Part shown: positions 48,793 to 59,292 of the stretch, in pieces
Layout of the letters: every line of letters starts with the position of its first letter
Numbering within the stretch: the first letter of the stretch is position 1
DNA from: Westerdykella aurantiaca
Taxonomy: Eukaryota > Ascomycota > Dothideomycetes > Pleosporales > Sporormiaceae
DNA length: 64,000 nucleotides
Assembly: GCA_030412805.1 (NCBI GenBank)
Contig: JASJFJ010000003.1
Coordinates: 6,200,001 to 6,264,000, forward strand
Direction of reading: 5' to 3'
Made by a program: the position numbers and the translations under genes
The notes under the pieces: generated by a model
Databases searched by the model: none
The model's input: only the letters and a program-made list of their open reading frames with translations
Told to the model about the DNA's origin: nothing

Positions 48793-51700
48793 ACCCGGAA
48801 AGATGATGCGAGAGGAAGTGAGATGTTACGAATAACGGCAGTGGTGGCGTTAATATGGAGATTGGTAGGCTTCTACCACTTCGTGGCTGGGATCTGCCTC
48901 TCCTCTCGGCATGGGAATAACTAATAGGCGTACCGGGCGCTGTATGGGCCAGCCATTCCGATGATCAAATGGAAATGGGCAACGGTGTAGAGTAGATTCA
49001 TGGTGTTCTGGCGTGGAGTCTGAGTCCAGGTATCCAATATAATGCACCGTCAAGTAATACAGCAGTTCCAAGGTATTGTACTTCCGTGAGTTTCTCGGTT
49101 CTGTGAAGTTGAGAACGGGATTAAGGTTATGATGTCCGCCTAAACTTCTTCCAAACACACAGTTATATATACTGGGGCTTGTTGTGGATTCAAAGGAGAA
49201 TGTCTTTTTGAACCATTAACTGCAGTGTTTTGCCCACGCCGCGGAGTTGGAAATTTCAGAAGGCAATGCTGACACCCGTCCTTATGATCTGTAGAAGGTG
49301 TACAAACATACGTTATTGATGAAATTGCATTCCTCGCTCTCCGTGCTTCTAAAATTCCGGCCGTACCCTTCGAAAACTGTATGGAGGTCTCGCGACTGTC
49401 CCTCAGGCGCAAGTTTTATAAGCCTCAAGCTGTCTTGAAGAATGGCTGAAGCCTGAAAACCTGGACAGCACAAGGATTACGAACCCCTAAGTACATTTGA
49501 AATGATGCGCAACGATATAACACTCCCTTCTACTACCGTAGGATTACGCCTTTTACGCCATAGTAACGGAGGGTGGGGGTTCTTTATGTTCCTCAAGTCG
49601 ATTCACACTCACGCAAGCGCTCATTTCAGATATGAGATACTCTCTACACGCTCTGCTGTTGCACAAATCAGGGTCTTATTATTGGTAACTTTCTCATGTA
49701 TCTCTTTTTGCTGAGACCACTCCTAGGCGGCTCTTAATTCTAGCTACTCACGTTATGGGCCCCGTCACTTCCGTTCCCTTTCACCGCGCCGTTTCCATGA
49801 CTTCATCGCAAGACCCCAAAAGCAAAAAGGAACTCAACCAACCCTAAGAATCCTGACTTTCAGAATCGAACCCAGCACCTCCAGACAAAAATTTAACCTT
49901 GTCTCCCAATGTCACCGCGTATTGTATACACTGGCGTGACACCCCACTGGTCGCAACCCGATTAGATCGGGTTACACGACAAGCCCACTAGACCATGCAG
50001 TCTAGACATATCAGCGGCTCCACTTGCGCTGATGGAAGTTGTTTTTTGGTCATCTATAAAGACAAGAAAAAAAGCGGGAGCCACCTATTGCGCCACGGTT
50101 ATCCAACCCCGTCCGTTTGCCGCGTCTTTCACTTCACCCTGGTCCCTTCTATTTCATATTATTGACATCACAATTTCCCCACTTTTATTATGACTCTATT
50201 GTTGTGAATATGCCTTGGCGCGTTTTACACGCGTTAGCCAGGCTGACGCGTCAATACTTAAGCCGCCCGCTCGCCGCTCTCCTCCATCTCCCTTCCACCT
50301 CACTCCCGCTCCCCACAACTTCGAGGGAGGTGCCTCCACACCTGGTGCTTTCTTCCATCTTTGCTCCCCGGCTTCTTTCTTCACCTCATATCCGTCCTCA
50401 GCATGTGCGGCAGCTTCGCCGAGTTTGTCCTGTGATTGCGAAGCCTCAACACCTTCGGGTTTCCGGTTGTGTGGGCACCTTAGTAGCATCACTCGCTAGT
50501 CCTACGTTATGCAGAAGCTCTTTGAGTGGCGTCCATTGGAAGCCCCTGTGACAGGCCTTGAGTACCTCTGTGAACGGTTTGAAACGCGTTGTCTGCGCGG
50601 CTCATGGCCCATGGAACGAGCGAGCGGACGGGGGCGAGCTCCCAGGCTGTGGGTGGGGAGAAACCACAGTCGTCCCGCTGCACATGCTGAGGCATAGTTC
50701 TATATATACATCTATACATGGAGTATATATAGGCCCTACAAGGAGGGGAATCCTTCGAGCCGGGCAAAGACGTCTTCCCAAAAGGTTGACCGATCGGCTT
50801 TGGCAGTGAGGTCTGCGTGGCTGGCATCTACTGATTAGATGTAAGCTGTATGGAACTTCGGTTCTATGCGAATCTACTTTTTCATTGATCACTGTGGCTG
50901 GACTGCAGGATTGAGGAAGAAGGGTCGGAAGAATGGAAAGTGACCGAGGGTTGTGTGCTTCATGCCTTGATTATGGAGTGAAATTGTAGTCAGTAGGGCT
51001 AGACGCTGGTAGAAAGCATCAATATACGGGCGGAGAAACTGGCTATGGCCTCTAGATTCCAGAGTCTTTGTTCTTCAAATTGCAATCACGCCCTGGGTAA
51101 GTGTACAGTTTCTTCGTAGCGCGCTTTCCAAACTCGATTCCGTTTAGTTTTATGATCAGACAAGCCGCTGTTGCAACAGTGGGTGAAGGATGCCCTTGCT
51201 TGTCGAAGACAGGAGCCGAAGCAACCGCGAGCGGATACGCGTCTCACCCGGGCTCGGGGAGCCTCATTATTGCCTTTTAGCCTACAGACTGTAGAGAGAC
51301 GGACACTATATATAAGGCCAATCATGGGTCGCGGGGCATGACACTGGCTCGGGCTTTTCTAAAGACAGCACTGATTAGCTCAATATTGGCACAGTGGCCC
51401 TGACAAAGGTTTCCTCTCAGTGACACCATTGCACAGCTCTAATACCGACGCACTTCACCTCTGCAGTAGTTTGGCGTGATGCCGGATCACTTCACTCTGA
51501 CTGATGCACTTCCTCGCTGTGAGGGTGAAAGGAGTCTTCAGATCATTCATTTGCTCTTTGTCTTCAACATTACTTGAAATTTCTATGTTCTCGGTCTTTG
51601 TGCGCGCACTCGTGATCAAGCCCTCTTTGCGCCTTTGTCCACCCTTCCTTTGTCCACCAACCACTAGGCATGAATGAATTGGCGGGGGGCGCCATGCGGC

Positions 51701-52067
51701 GGATCAAGTAGATATATTGGGACTGAACGGCGTAGTGTGAGCTAAAGCTCTTTGGAGTCAGCGCTGCCGCACAGCCGCCCACGGGCAAGGCGGCAGGGAA
51801 GCTGAATATGCCCGTTCCCTAGGAACGGTTTCGTCATACCTGGCAGGCAGCCAAACTGTTTTCCGTTCACATCAAGTTAAACAGCCGGCGTGTATTTCTC
51901 TGTGCCGTTTCCAAGCACCAGAAAATACCGCAACGAGATTCTCGGGTCGGTTTACTAACACTCACGTCCTCTGGCTCCGCTATGCAAGTACGTTCCGTTA
52001 AATCTCCGCTACTATCTTGCTCTGAACTTGGATTCATCCATGGTTCATGGTGTCAACGGCAATGATT
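48793..52067. other. 3.3 kb gap without a supported gene
   Basis: Frames on both strands are short or lack coding character. A minus-strand segment at about 49850-50000 has an A-box-like (TGGTCTAGTGG) and a B-box-like (GGTTCGATTC) word about 100 bases apart with a hairpin between them, but no good tRNA cloverleaf. AT-rich words such as TATATATACATCTATAC occur near 50702. I see no element of the 265 bp repeat family here. Confidence 0.45.
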
Positions 52068-52511
52068 TCACCTGACGGAATTCAAAGACCGGAAAGACGT
52101 GGTGGAGGTGATGGTATACGAGCAGCGCTCTGTCCAAGAAACGGATGTGCTGCTTAACGTGACAGCGTGTTCGAGGATAAACCCGTCGAAGCGCAGATTC
52201 CGCTCATAATGCAAGCTCAAGTGCCAGTAATCGCCGCCCAAAATCATCATCCACGTATTTGTAGTTCCATCATAGCTGGAAACACGTACATTGTCTGTAT
52301 CGAGGATGACAGCACCATACTCCTCATAAACCAGCTTACCGACTACAAGTCCTGGTTCACACGTCGAAGTGAATATTTTCCACGGAAAACACTATGCGTA
52401 TAGAATTGTCGTACAATATGAGGGTATGGTAGCACTATCATCAAGCCCCCCATCCGGTTTTCTCCACATCTTCAGCCCTCGACCTATTCTAATCACTATC
52501 TCCATAGCCAT
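52068..52511 (-). pseudogene. Possible small gene with one in-frame TAG
   Basis: On the minus strand ATG 52511 opens MAMEIVIRIGRGLKMWRKPD, reaches TAG at 52394-52392, and the same frame continues for 107 more codons with protein-like content (GLVVGKLVYEEYGAVILDTD; MMILGGDYWHLSLHYERNLR) to a TAG at 52068-52070. No splice pair removes the internal TAG. It could be a recently broken gene, a sequencing error, or chance. It is divergent from the Ulp1-like gene (320 bp apart). Confidence 0.22.
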
Positions 52512-52831
52512 CCAACTCTAATTTTAATTTACATTCTTCTCCGTGCGAATGATTCTCCACCAGCCTTTGTCGCCTCATCGTTGTCTTTATCCCCTCTCCT
52601 CTCACCTATTGTGCCCCAGCCATGCCTCAATGTTCCCTTGTCCCAAAGGTCAGGTAACAAAGAGCCACACGATGCCGCCCAATACACGTGCGATAGGGCA
52701 TGCAACCTATATCAGCCTCATTTCCCGCACGCTTTGGCATCAGATACGGAACTCCCCTATCTCTCTTTGCCCCTTACTCAAGATATTTTGTATTTATTCA
52801 AGAATAGAGAGAGAGTAATTAGACCACAACA

Positions 52832-55800
52832 ATGGAATCGGAAAAGACCACGGAACCAGAAAGCACCACGGAACCACAAAATCCCACGGAACCACAAAAT
52901 CCCACGGAACCACAAAATCCCACGGAACCACAAAATCCCACGGAACCACAAATTACCTCGAAACGCAAACGCAGCACAAGGTCCAACCAATCTGACTCTG
53001 ATGACCAGCTCCCACCGGAAAAGGCGCCCCGTCTTGACGGAGCGACATTCCGCGCCTCGAAGCCCACTGGCAATGGAAGCGCTTCTCCGTCGGCGCCAAA
53101 TAGCCCCAAAACGGGAGTAGCCAGCACGCCCAACGTTCCCATCACAGCAGCACCCAATAGTGCGAATGTCACCGCCGATGGACCTATTATCTCCTCGGCA
53201 GCAACGAATGCGGAAGCTGCTGCAGTGGATGGAAACAAGCTTGGGACCAAAAAGAGCCCAATTAACCTCGTTGAATATCCTTCTTCTTCTTCTTCCTCTT
53301 CCTCTTCCTCTTCTCCTTCTCCTTCTCCTCAGACGGAGAAGGAAGACGAAGACGAAGCCAGAACCACAGGCGATCCAAACATTACACAGCCCACCACGAA
53401 TGCGCCTGCTGCTCCAGCAACAAGTGCACTCCCTAGTTCAACACTCAATCCGGAAGCTAATCCTAATTCCCGTCCCAAGGTCCATTCTAACGAGAATCCC
53501 AATCCTGCATCAAGAAGCCAACGAAGGGATCCTTTATGGTTCCCGACCACGCTCGAGGAATGGCTGAACAGTGCTTTCATTGCCGCCGAGAACCCGGGCA
53601 CGATACGGATCAGGGAGTTTGCAATCATAGATAAGGTTCGCGACACGCGTGACAGCTACTGGACAGACGTGCACTACAACTGGGCGCTGGAGCTCATGCG
53701 GGAGAAGTACGCGGACTGCAGGGACATCTGTATCGGGACGACTTGGATGTCGAGTGCCCTTTATACCATCTACACGCAGCAAGAGAATCCCAGCAGACAG
53801 CACCAAGACCCGTTGGACAATAAAGGGAAGCCGGCCCCGAGACGCGTGGTGCCAAAACACCCGGCCGAGGAATATCCGCACGCATTTGAGGCACTGAAGG
53901 GGAAGGACATTGTCATCCTGCCTGTCAACAACGGGATTGGGGAATCTGGGAAGGAGGGGTTCGGGCACGGTACCCATTGGTCCTTCATAGTCATCGATTG
54001 CAGGAAGAAGTCGGCTCGCTATGTGGACGGCATGGTCGAAGTTGTCGGAGATAAGGATAAGATTATTAACATCGACATGAACGGTCCACTCGCTGGTAAG
54101 ATTCTGTGCGGATATGATGAGATCATGTCGATGGACCCTAAGGGAGACTTCGACGCCACTACACTCAAGTACGTTCCTCATATGAGGAAAGATAACCACA
54201 AGGATGCCCGAAACGAGGATGGCGGGGCGTGCGGCCCCTATATGTTCGCAATGCTGGATTATATGCTGGCAAACAGGAAGTTGATTGACGAAGGGCTCGA
54301 GGTGTCCTTTTCAAAGGATAACAAACGCAAACGAATGGATGAACTCCACTATGACTCTATCGAGGCCAGGAAGAGGGTTAAACTTGGGTTGTGGCACAAA
54401 CGTCTTGACATGGAAAGGGAGCGCCGTGCCAGGTCGGGTCTTCTGAACCTCACACTTGATGTATTGGGAGACAGTACCCCTGAACTCCTCACCGCCATGA
54501 TAGACCAGACCCGTGCGGATCTTCGGTCACGCCCGCCCACAGCAAAAGGAGAAGGCACACATAAGAGTGGGGGAAGCGGCGGCGGCGGCGATGGTGGTGG
54601 TGGTGGAGGTGGAGGAAACGGAGGAAGAGGAGGAAACGGAGGAGGAGGGTCGGATGATGGTGGTGGAGGAAACGGAGGTGGTGATGTCGGCAATCAGTTG
54701 CTACCACCGTACGTTCAGGTCGCGGTAACTGAATTCCTCAACAGTGCTAGCATCACGCCAGCTGTACAGCAAGACAGCAAGAGAGATGAAGAACAACAAG
54801 ATCTTGACTCTTTGTACGAAGACGACATCCCCAAGGAAGTCATGGAGAACCGATCTGGGAACGAACCAGAATCGGTCGACGATGATCAGAACCAAAGCGA
54901 CCACAACAAGCCAGGCGAGCCCGAAATTCCACCCGCAGAGAAACCAGTCTACGCAGATCAAAATCAAATCGGTAACGACGAGTTAGGCGAGCCCGAAATT
55001 CCACCCGCAGAGAACCCAGTCTACGCAGATCAAAATCAAATCGGTAACGACGAGTTATGCGATCCCGAAATGCCACCCGCCACAGAATCAGCAGCGAGCG
55101 GAAGTCCAGTTGGGGACGATAATGGCGCTGATCGTGGAGGGTCAATCGATTTGAAAGGACCAGACCAGCCAGAATCCGAGAGTGAAAGTCCCGACAAGGA
55201 AGAAGAAAACGGCAAGAAACAAGCAACAGGCGGTCGGGGGAAACTAAACGACGCACAGCTGGGCTACTATGTGGCGCCTGGGCGCCGTCTACCCAAATCC
55301 CGGCTTACGGCAAACCAACTAAAGATTCGGCAGGACATATTGGAAAAGAAATGGCCGCCGCCGGACGTCAAGGCACCGCCTAAGCAAATCAAATATCCGG
55401 TGCAGGGCGATATCAAGGACGCGAGGCAGGAACATGTAGAAAAGTGGACCAAGGTCCTTCAGCGAGAGAAGGGGCAGAGGGACATTACAGAGGCTGATAG
55501 GCAGACACTTCGCTGGGAGCGAGCCTGCAAACGGGTCGGGAGAGAGAAGGCGGAATTCATCTACCGGAAAGAATATTGGAACATGACAGACGAAGATATC
55601 AGAGCAAGAGACAGGGCGGCCGAGGCGAAAAGGGCCGACAAGGCAAAAGACACGAAGACGACGAAGACAAGCAAAGCGAAAACTGCAACCCAGCAGGCCG
55701 CAACGCAGCAGCCTGCAACAACAACATCACCAGCAAAGAAAGCCGCCACGAAACAGAACACAAAAGCCCCGCAAGTTCAGGGCGGAACAGCCCGTACTAG

Positions 55801-56122
55801 AACGAGCCCCAGGATGCAAAAAGTCGGATCGGCGCCAGGGCAAACCACCACGTCACCTCCTGCTAGGAGGAGGCCTGCCATAAGAGCGGCAACGCCGGCT
55901 GCTGGAAGGGCAACTACAAGGGCTACCACAAGGGCTACGGCGACGCCCGACCCAAAACGGGGGAAGGGCAAGAAGGCGAAGGAGGATGTGGAAGAAGAAG
56001 AAGAAGAAGAAGAAGAAGAAGAAGAAGAAGAAGAAGAAGAAGAAGAAGAGGAGGACGAGGACGAGGAAGTAGATGTGAGTCTATACGAGCCGGGAAGGAG
56101 GAAGAGACAAAGGAGGAGATAG
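52832..56122 (+). CDS. Large intronless Ulp1-like (peptidase C48) cysteine protease with low-complexity flanks
   Basis: One uninterrupted frame of 1096 aa from ATG 52832 (AACA before ATG). Residues 13-40 are four TEPQNP repeats plus TEPQ. After a Ser/Pro/Asn-rich linker, about residues 230-490 form a protease domain: RRDPLWFPTTLEEWLNSAFI, ICIGTTWMSSALYTIYT, HGTHWSFIVIDCRKK (His382), ARYVDGMVEVV (Asp399) and DGGACGPYMFAMLDYM (Cys467). The His-Asp spacing of 17 equals that of yeast Ulp1; the usual Gln six residues before Cys is Asn461. Then come a Gly-run, two copies plus a part of a 24-residue repeat (GEPEIPPAEKPVYADQNQ) and a Lys/Arg-rich tail with about 23 Glu in a row. The tail looks DNA- or nucleus-directed. 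C48 enzymes remove SUMO or related tags; Ulp1-like domains also occur in fungal DNA transposons. The substrate is unknown. Confidence 0.8.
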   Translation: MESEKTTEPESTTEPQNPTEPQNPTEPQNPTEPQNPTEPQITSKRKRSTRSNQSDSDDQLPPEKAPRLDGATFRASKPTGNGSASPSAPNSPKTGVASTPNVPITAAPNSANVTADGPIISSAATNAEAAAVDGNKLGTKKSPINLVEYPSSSSSSSSSSSPSPSPQTEKEDEDEARTTGDPNITQPTTNAPAAPATSALPSSTLNPEANPNSRPKVHSNENPNPASRSQRRDPLWFPTTLEEWLNSAFIAAENPGTIRIREFAIIDKVRDTRDSYWTDVHYNWALELMREKYADCRDICIGTTWMSSALYTIYTQQENPSRQHQDPLDNKGKPAPRRVVPKHPAEEYPHAFEALKGKDIVILPVNNGIGESGKEGFGHGTHWSFIVIDCRKKSARYVDGMVEVVGDKDKIINIDMNGPLAGKILCGYDEIMSMDPKGDFDATTLKYVPHMRKDNHKDARNEDGGACGPYMFAMLDYMLANRKLIDEGLEVSFSKDNKRKRMDELHYDSIEARKRVKLGLWHKRLDMERERRARSGLLNLTLDVLGDSTPELLTAMIDQTRADLRSRPPTAKGEGTHKSGGSGGGGDGGGGGGGGNGGRGGNGGGGSDDGGGGNGGGDVGNQLLPPYVQVAVTEFLNSASITPAVQQDSKRDEEQQDLDSLYEDDIPKEVMENRSGNEPESVDDDQNQSDHNKPGEPEIPPAEKPVYADQNQIGNDELGEPEIPPAENPVYADQNQIGNDELCDPEMPPATESAASGSPVGDDNGADRGGSIDLKGPDQPESESESPDKEEENGKKQATGGRGKLNDAQLGYYVAPGRRLPKSRLTANQLKIRQDILEKKWPPPDVKAPPKQIKYPVQGDIKDARQEHVEKWTKVLQREKGQRDITEADRQTLRWERACKRVGREKAEFIYRKEYWNMTDEDIRARDRAAEAKRADKAKDTKTTKTSKAKTATQQAATQQPATTTSPAKKAATKQNTKAPQVQGGTARTRTSPRMQKVGSAPGQTTTSPPARRRPAIRAATPAAGRATTRATTRATATPDPKRGKGKKAKEDVEEEEEEEEEEEEEEEEEEEEEDEDEEVDVSLYEPGRRKRQRRR
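52867..52950 (+). repeat. 18-bp coding tandem repeat (TEPQNP codons)
   Basis: Four near-identical 18 bp units encode TEPQNP near the start of the Ulp1-like protein. The near identity at DNA level suggests recent expansion or contraction. Confidence 0.9.
54916..55075 (+). repeat. 72-bp coding tandem repeat
   Basis: Two almost identical 72 bp units and a partial third encode GEPEIPPAEKPVYADQNQ followed by IGNDEL. They differ by only a few bases (K/N change at one residue), so the duplication is recent. Confidence 0.9.
55988..56048 (+). repeat. (GAA)n microsatellite coding poly-Glu
   Basis: About 20 GAA triplets in a row, followed by GAG/GAC codons, encode the acidic run near the C-terminus of the Ulp1-like protein. 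Confidence 0.95.
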
Positions 56123-57372
56123 AAGAAGCCAGAGACATATAAGATTACGACGGCGACAATCGCCGGGAGAAAGAGAGAAATGGTGGTAAGTTGCTTCAAG
56201 CGTGGGCCGATCAATCAGGGAGTACCGTGTAGAGTTTTTCGTTCTTTGCGTGTTTTATTATTAGATGTTCTGCTTTATTAACCGCTATCGCCAATTCACA
56301 TGTCACTGTACTGTTCAACATATCGGGGTGTTGCCGTTCATTTCTTGGCGTGAGGTGCAATCCCCGTCGTGAGGAGCCTGCATCGGACCTGCAAGCTTAT
56401 TAATAGATCGAAAAACGGACTTGGTGATCTCTCCCCGTAGCCGTACGATATGATTCCATGGTAACTGGCAAGGATCCCGTGAACGGTTCGCTCGTTACTT
56501 GGCAGTAAACGATTCGCTTTCTTGCATTTGAGCCTTTGAAGACAGCCGAAATTATCGAGTACACAGTACGGAGTAGGGATCCTTCTGTCGGCAACAAGTC
56601 CATCCGAGCCCGCCTGCAAACCAATGCCTTCTTTCAGCAAAACCATTAATGATGCCGTGGCAAGATGGAGTTCCTGCCATGTTCGAACTGCGCCCTGCCA
56701 GCCACCAACCGTGAGCACCACTTAACACCACCGTCTAGAATCCAGGCCAGAGACTCCCAGCGCCCTCCGACTTCGTCCATCGTCCATGAAACCCACCATG
56801 AGTCGTTACTCCTCCCACATGCATGTGGCACATGAAGTAGGCCCGACTCCGGAGCACGCCCAAGAATGGCACTAATGGCCATTTCGGGAACCAGGGACCC
56901 AGGTACCAGGGACCGGGATGTATACGAGGCTAAAGGTCGGCGCGCACGGATCCCTGAAAGTAACGTCTTCCACCTTCCGTTGTAGGAGAGCCGTATTCGG
57001 AGCCCTAGCGAGAAAGAGGTAAGAGGCAATAGTTTTGCGAGGGCTGTCCAATCAAGACTTGGGGTGATAGGGTGATTGTGTTACATGGACTCGGGGAGAC
57101 TAGCGGAGGACCGCTCTGTGTTCAGATGTGAGTAATAAAGATAGATACATTGCAGCATGGGATAAAGGAAATGACAAAGGAAAAGAGAAAGATGCCAATG
57201 TCGCCCTCAACCAACGTGTCGAGTGTCGTCTCTCTATGATGCGTTGCGATGAAAGTATGTACATATGATACAAGTCTATCAGAAAAAGAAGGTGCGCGGT
57301 ACGCACGGGGTATCGTGAACGCGTCATGAAACCAAATACATGAAAAGTATGTGCATGAGAACTCGCTATGCC
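56123..57372. other. Convergent intergenic region
   Basis: About 1.25 kb between the Ulp1-like gene and the zinc-finger gene. It holds a TACGGAGTA word at 56567-56575. No gene is supported. Confidence 0.5.
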
Positions 57373-59292
57373 TCAATTCTGTGCATGGAAAAGCTGCAAC
57401 TGTGCGTGCGGATCCGGGCCGCGATAATGTTGTCGAAAAGCAGGATGCTGCATCTGCTGATGGGATTGAAGCTGCGGCTGAGGCTGGTGATGCGGAAGGG
57501 AATGCTGAGGCGGAAGAGGCGGTTGCGGGACAAATTGCTGGGGATGCCCTGGAACAGGTATGTACTCCGGCCCAAGATCATGCTGGCCTACCTGTGAGGA
57601 AGGTCGCGAATGTGGAGAGCCATTCCTGGAGCTCGATTTATGGCCGATCTTGTGCAAAGGCTTGGATATCATCTGACCCAGTGATGTCAACGAAGGCCGG
57701 TCATAGTAGTCCGATTCCTCGAGTGTTGGTGCGGCATCGAAGTAGTTGGGGTAGCACCATGCGAGCGGATTTGTTGTCGGTGGTTTCTCCTGCTCTGCGA
57801 AGCCTGTGTCAGGCTGCTGTTCGGGTTCCAAAGGAGGGGGAGGAGGTGGCGGTTCGAAGGTTGGGGGAGGTGGGGGCATGGCTTGGTCTGCCAAATCGAC
57901 AAAGTCGGTGGTATCGAGGTCCATGTAGCTAATGCGGCGCTCCGACTCATCCACCACGGGAGACTCATCATAATGCTCAAAACTGGGGTTTCCTGAACTC
58001 CGCTGCAGCAGAGCAGTATTGAGCGCTGCGAGACGGGCGCGGGAGACCTGGTAGTTTGGATTCCCTATGAGGATGTGCATACGCTGCTCTCGAGACAACT
58101 GATCCACGTGGGGAACAGAGTCTCTGCTGGGCGTGACGAAACCAGGCGGTATCTGGATCTGGGACTTGTCGAGTTGTATATCTGACCGCAGGCTCAAGGC
58201 CGTAATGAGGACTTCCTCGCGACTAGGTCTAAGGTCGCAGCACTGGAGCTTTTGGCGGAGGACCCTGGTGTTGTGAGGAGACCAAGTGATGTGTGAACGG
58301 CTTTCCTTCAGTCTCTCGTCAAGGTTTGCGAACAGGTCCTTCCATGTGTCGTGTAACGCCTCCTGCCTTATCAGGTTACGGATAACGTTGGAGTACTTCC
58401 ATTGCTCGAAGGTTGCACCGTTCTTCATGTGCTTGGCAACGTGGTCGCATCGCTCGTCCCATCCAATGCTTACGTCTTTGCATCGGTCGAAACCGCAACC
58501 AAACACTCTGCGCGGAAGCAGCCGTATCCCAATGTCCGTAACCGAGGGTAGGGGACGACCGGAATGATAGCGCGAATGGTGTTTGATGAAGTCCTTCTGG
58601 CGATCATGGACCCGATCGCACCCAATTACTGGACATGGCCAGTCTTCACCGGTCTCGTGCATTCTCATCTCATGCTTTTTCCAGTCCGATTTGGCTTTGA
58701 AGGTCTTGAGGATGTTCAGCTCGGCGCAATAGGTGCAGAACATGAATGACTCTCCCGACTGGGGTTGACTCTTCTCGCTCTGGAATGTGACGGGCGAGGC
58801 CATGCTCTTCGCGTCCTCCTCTGTGGGCGTAAACATCTGCTCTAGTTTGACGTCCAATGGGCTGCTCGTTTCAGAGGAAGGGGTCAGGAGGGCGGGCTTT
58901 GATCTCGCTGGATCCAGAACGGATGGATGCGAACGTGGCTCGGGACGTCGGATTCTCGAGCGCGACGAAGATGAGGATGCGATGGACGGTGCGACATCAC
59001 TGTTGGCCGTGGAAGTGGAGAAGCCTGTGGAAGTGGAGAAGGTGGTGGAGGTGGAGAAGGTGGAAGCGACGGAGAGGCGAGATCGCACTGACGAATTCGA
59101 AGACGTATACGACGAGGCAACCGAATTGCGTCCTGCAGTGGTGAGTTGCGATCGAGCAGAATCCGAAGGAATGGTCCTACTCGACTCTAGCACCTGCTGA
59201 AACATCCTCTGAATGACCTGCGGGGGATGTCTGCTCAGCAGAGCTTCCACCTGGCGCAACGACTCCTCGGGGAACTCTAGGCTATCGTCCAT
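57373..59292 (-). CDS. C2H2 zinc-finger protein, probable transcription factor
   Basis: A single exon on the minus strand, 639 aa, from ATG 59292 (MDDSLEFPEESLRQVEALL). A Ser/Thr-rich region (about 45-110, with FSTSTTFSTSTGFSTST) comes first. Zinc-finger motifs lie between residues about 180 and 290: FCTYCAELNIL...KKHEMRMH, WPCPVIGCDRVHDRQKDFIKHHSRYH and FGCGFDRCKD...WDERCDHVAKHM. The last is the fungal pattern in which a Cys-rich finger is followed by helices (WKYSNVIRNLI, ALHDTWKDLF). A Pro-run (MPPPPPTFEPPPPPPPLEP) and a Gln/His/Pro-rich tail (PQPQLQSHQQMQHP) look like activation or low-complexity regions. Fungal proteins with this finger layout act in the nucleus and are mostly uncharacterised. 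Confidence 0.85.
   Translation of the reverse strand: MDDSLEFPEESLRQVEALLSRHPPQVIQRMFQQVLESSRTIPSDSARSQLTTAGRNSVASSYTSSNSSVRSRLSVASTFSTSTTFSTSTGFSTSTANSDVAPSIASSSSSRSRIRRPEPRSHPSVLDPARSKPALLTPSSETSSPLDVKLEQMFTPTEEDAKSMASPVTFQSEKSQPQSGESFMFCTYCAELNILKTFKAKSDWKKHEMRMHETGEDWPCPVIGCDRVHDRQKDFIKHHSRYHSGRPLPSVTDIGIRLLPRRVFGCGFDRCKDVSIGWDERCDHVAKHMKNGATFEQWKYSNVIRNLIRQEALHDTWKDLFANLDERLKESRSHITWSPHNTRVLRQKLQCCDLRPSREEVLITALSLRSDIQLDKSQIQIPPGFVTPSRDSVPHVDQLSREQRMHILIGNPNYQVSRARLAALNTALLQRSSGNPSFEHYDESPVVDESERRISYMDLDTTDFVDLADQAMPPPPPTFEPPPPPPPLEPEQQPDTGFAEQEKPPTTNPLAWCYPNYFDAAPTLEESDYYDRPSLTSLGQMISKPLHKIGHKSSSRNGSPHSRPSSQVGQHDLGPEYIPVPGHPQQFVPQPPLPPQHSLPHHQPQPQLQSHQQMQHPAFRQHYRGPDPHAQLQLFHAQN

Noticed and set aside
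49850..50000. Possible intron-containing tRNA on the minus strand (A-box and B-box-like words, hairpin with a CTA loop triplet).
   Set aside because: The T arm pairs badly, the acceptor stem matches in only four pairs, and the box distance needs an unusual intron. A tRNAscan run with a covariance score above threshold would change this.
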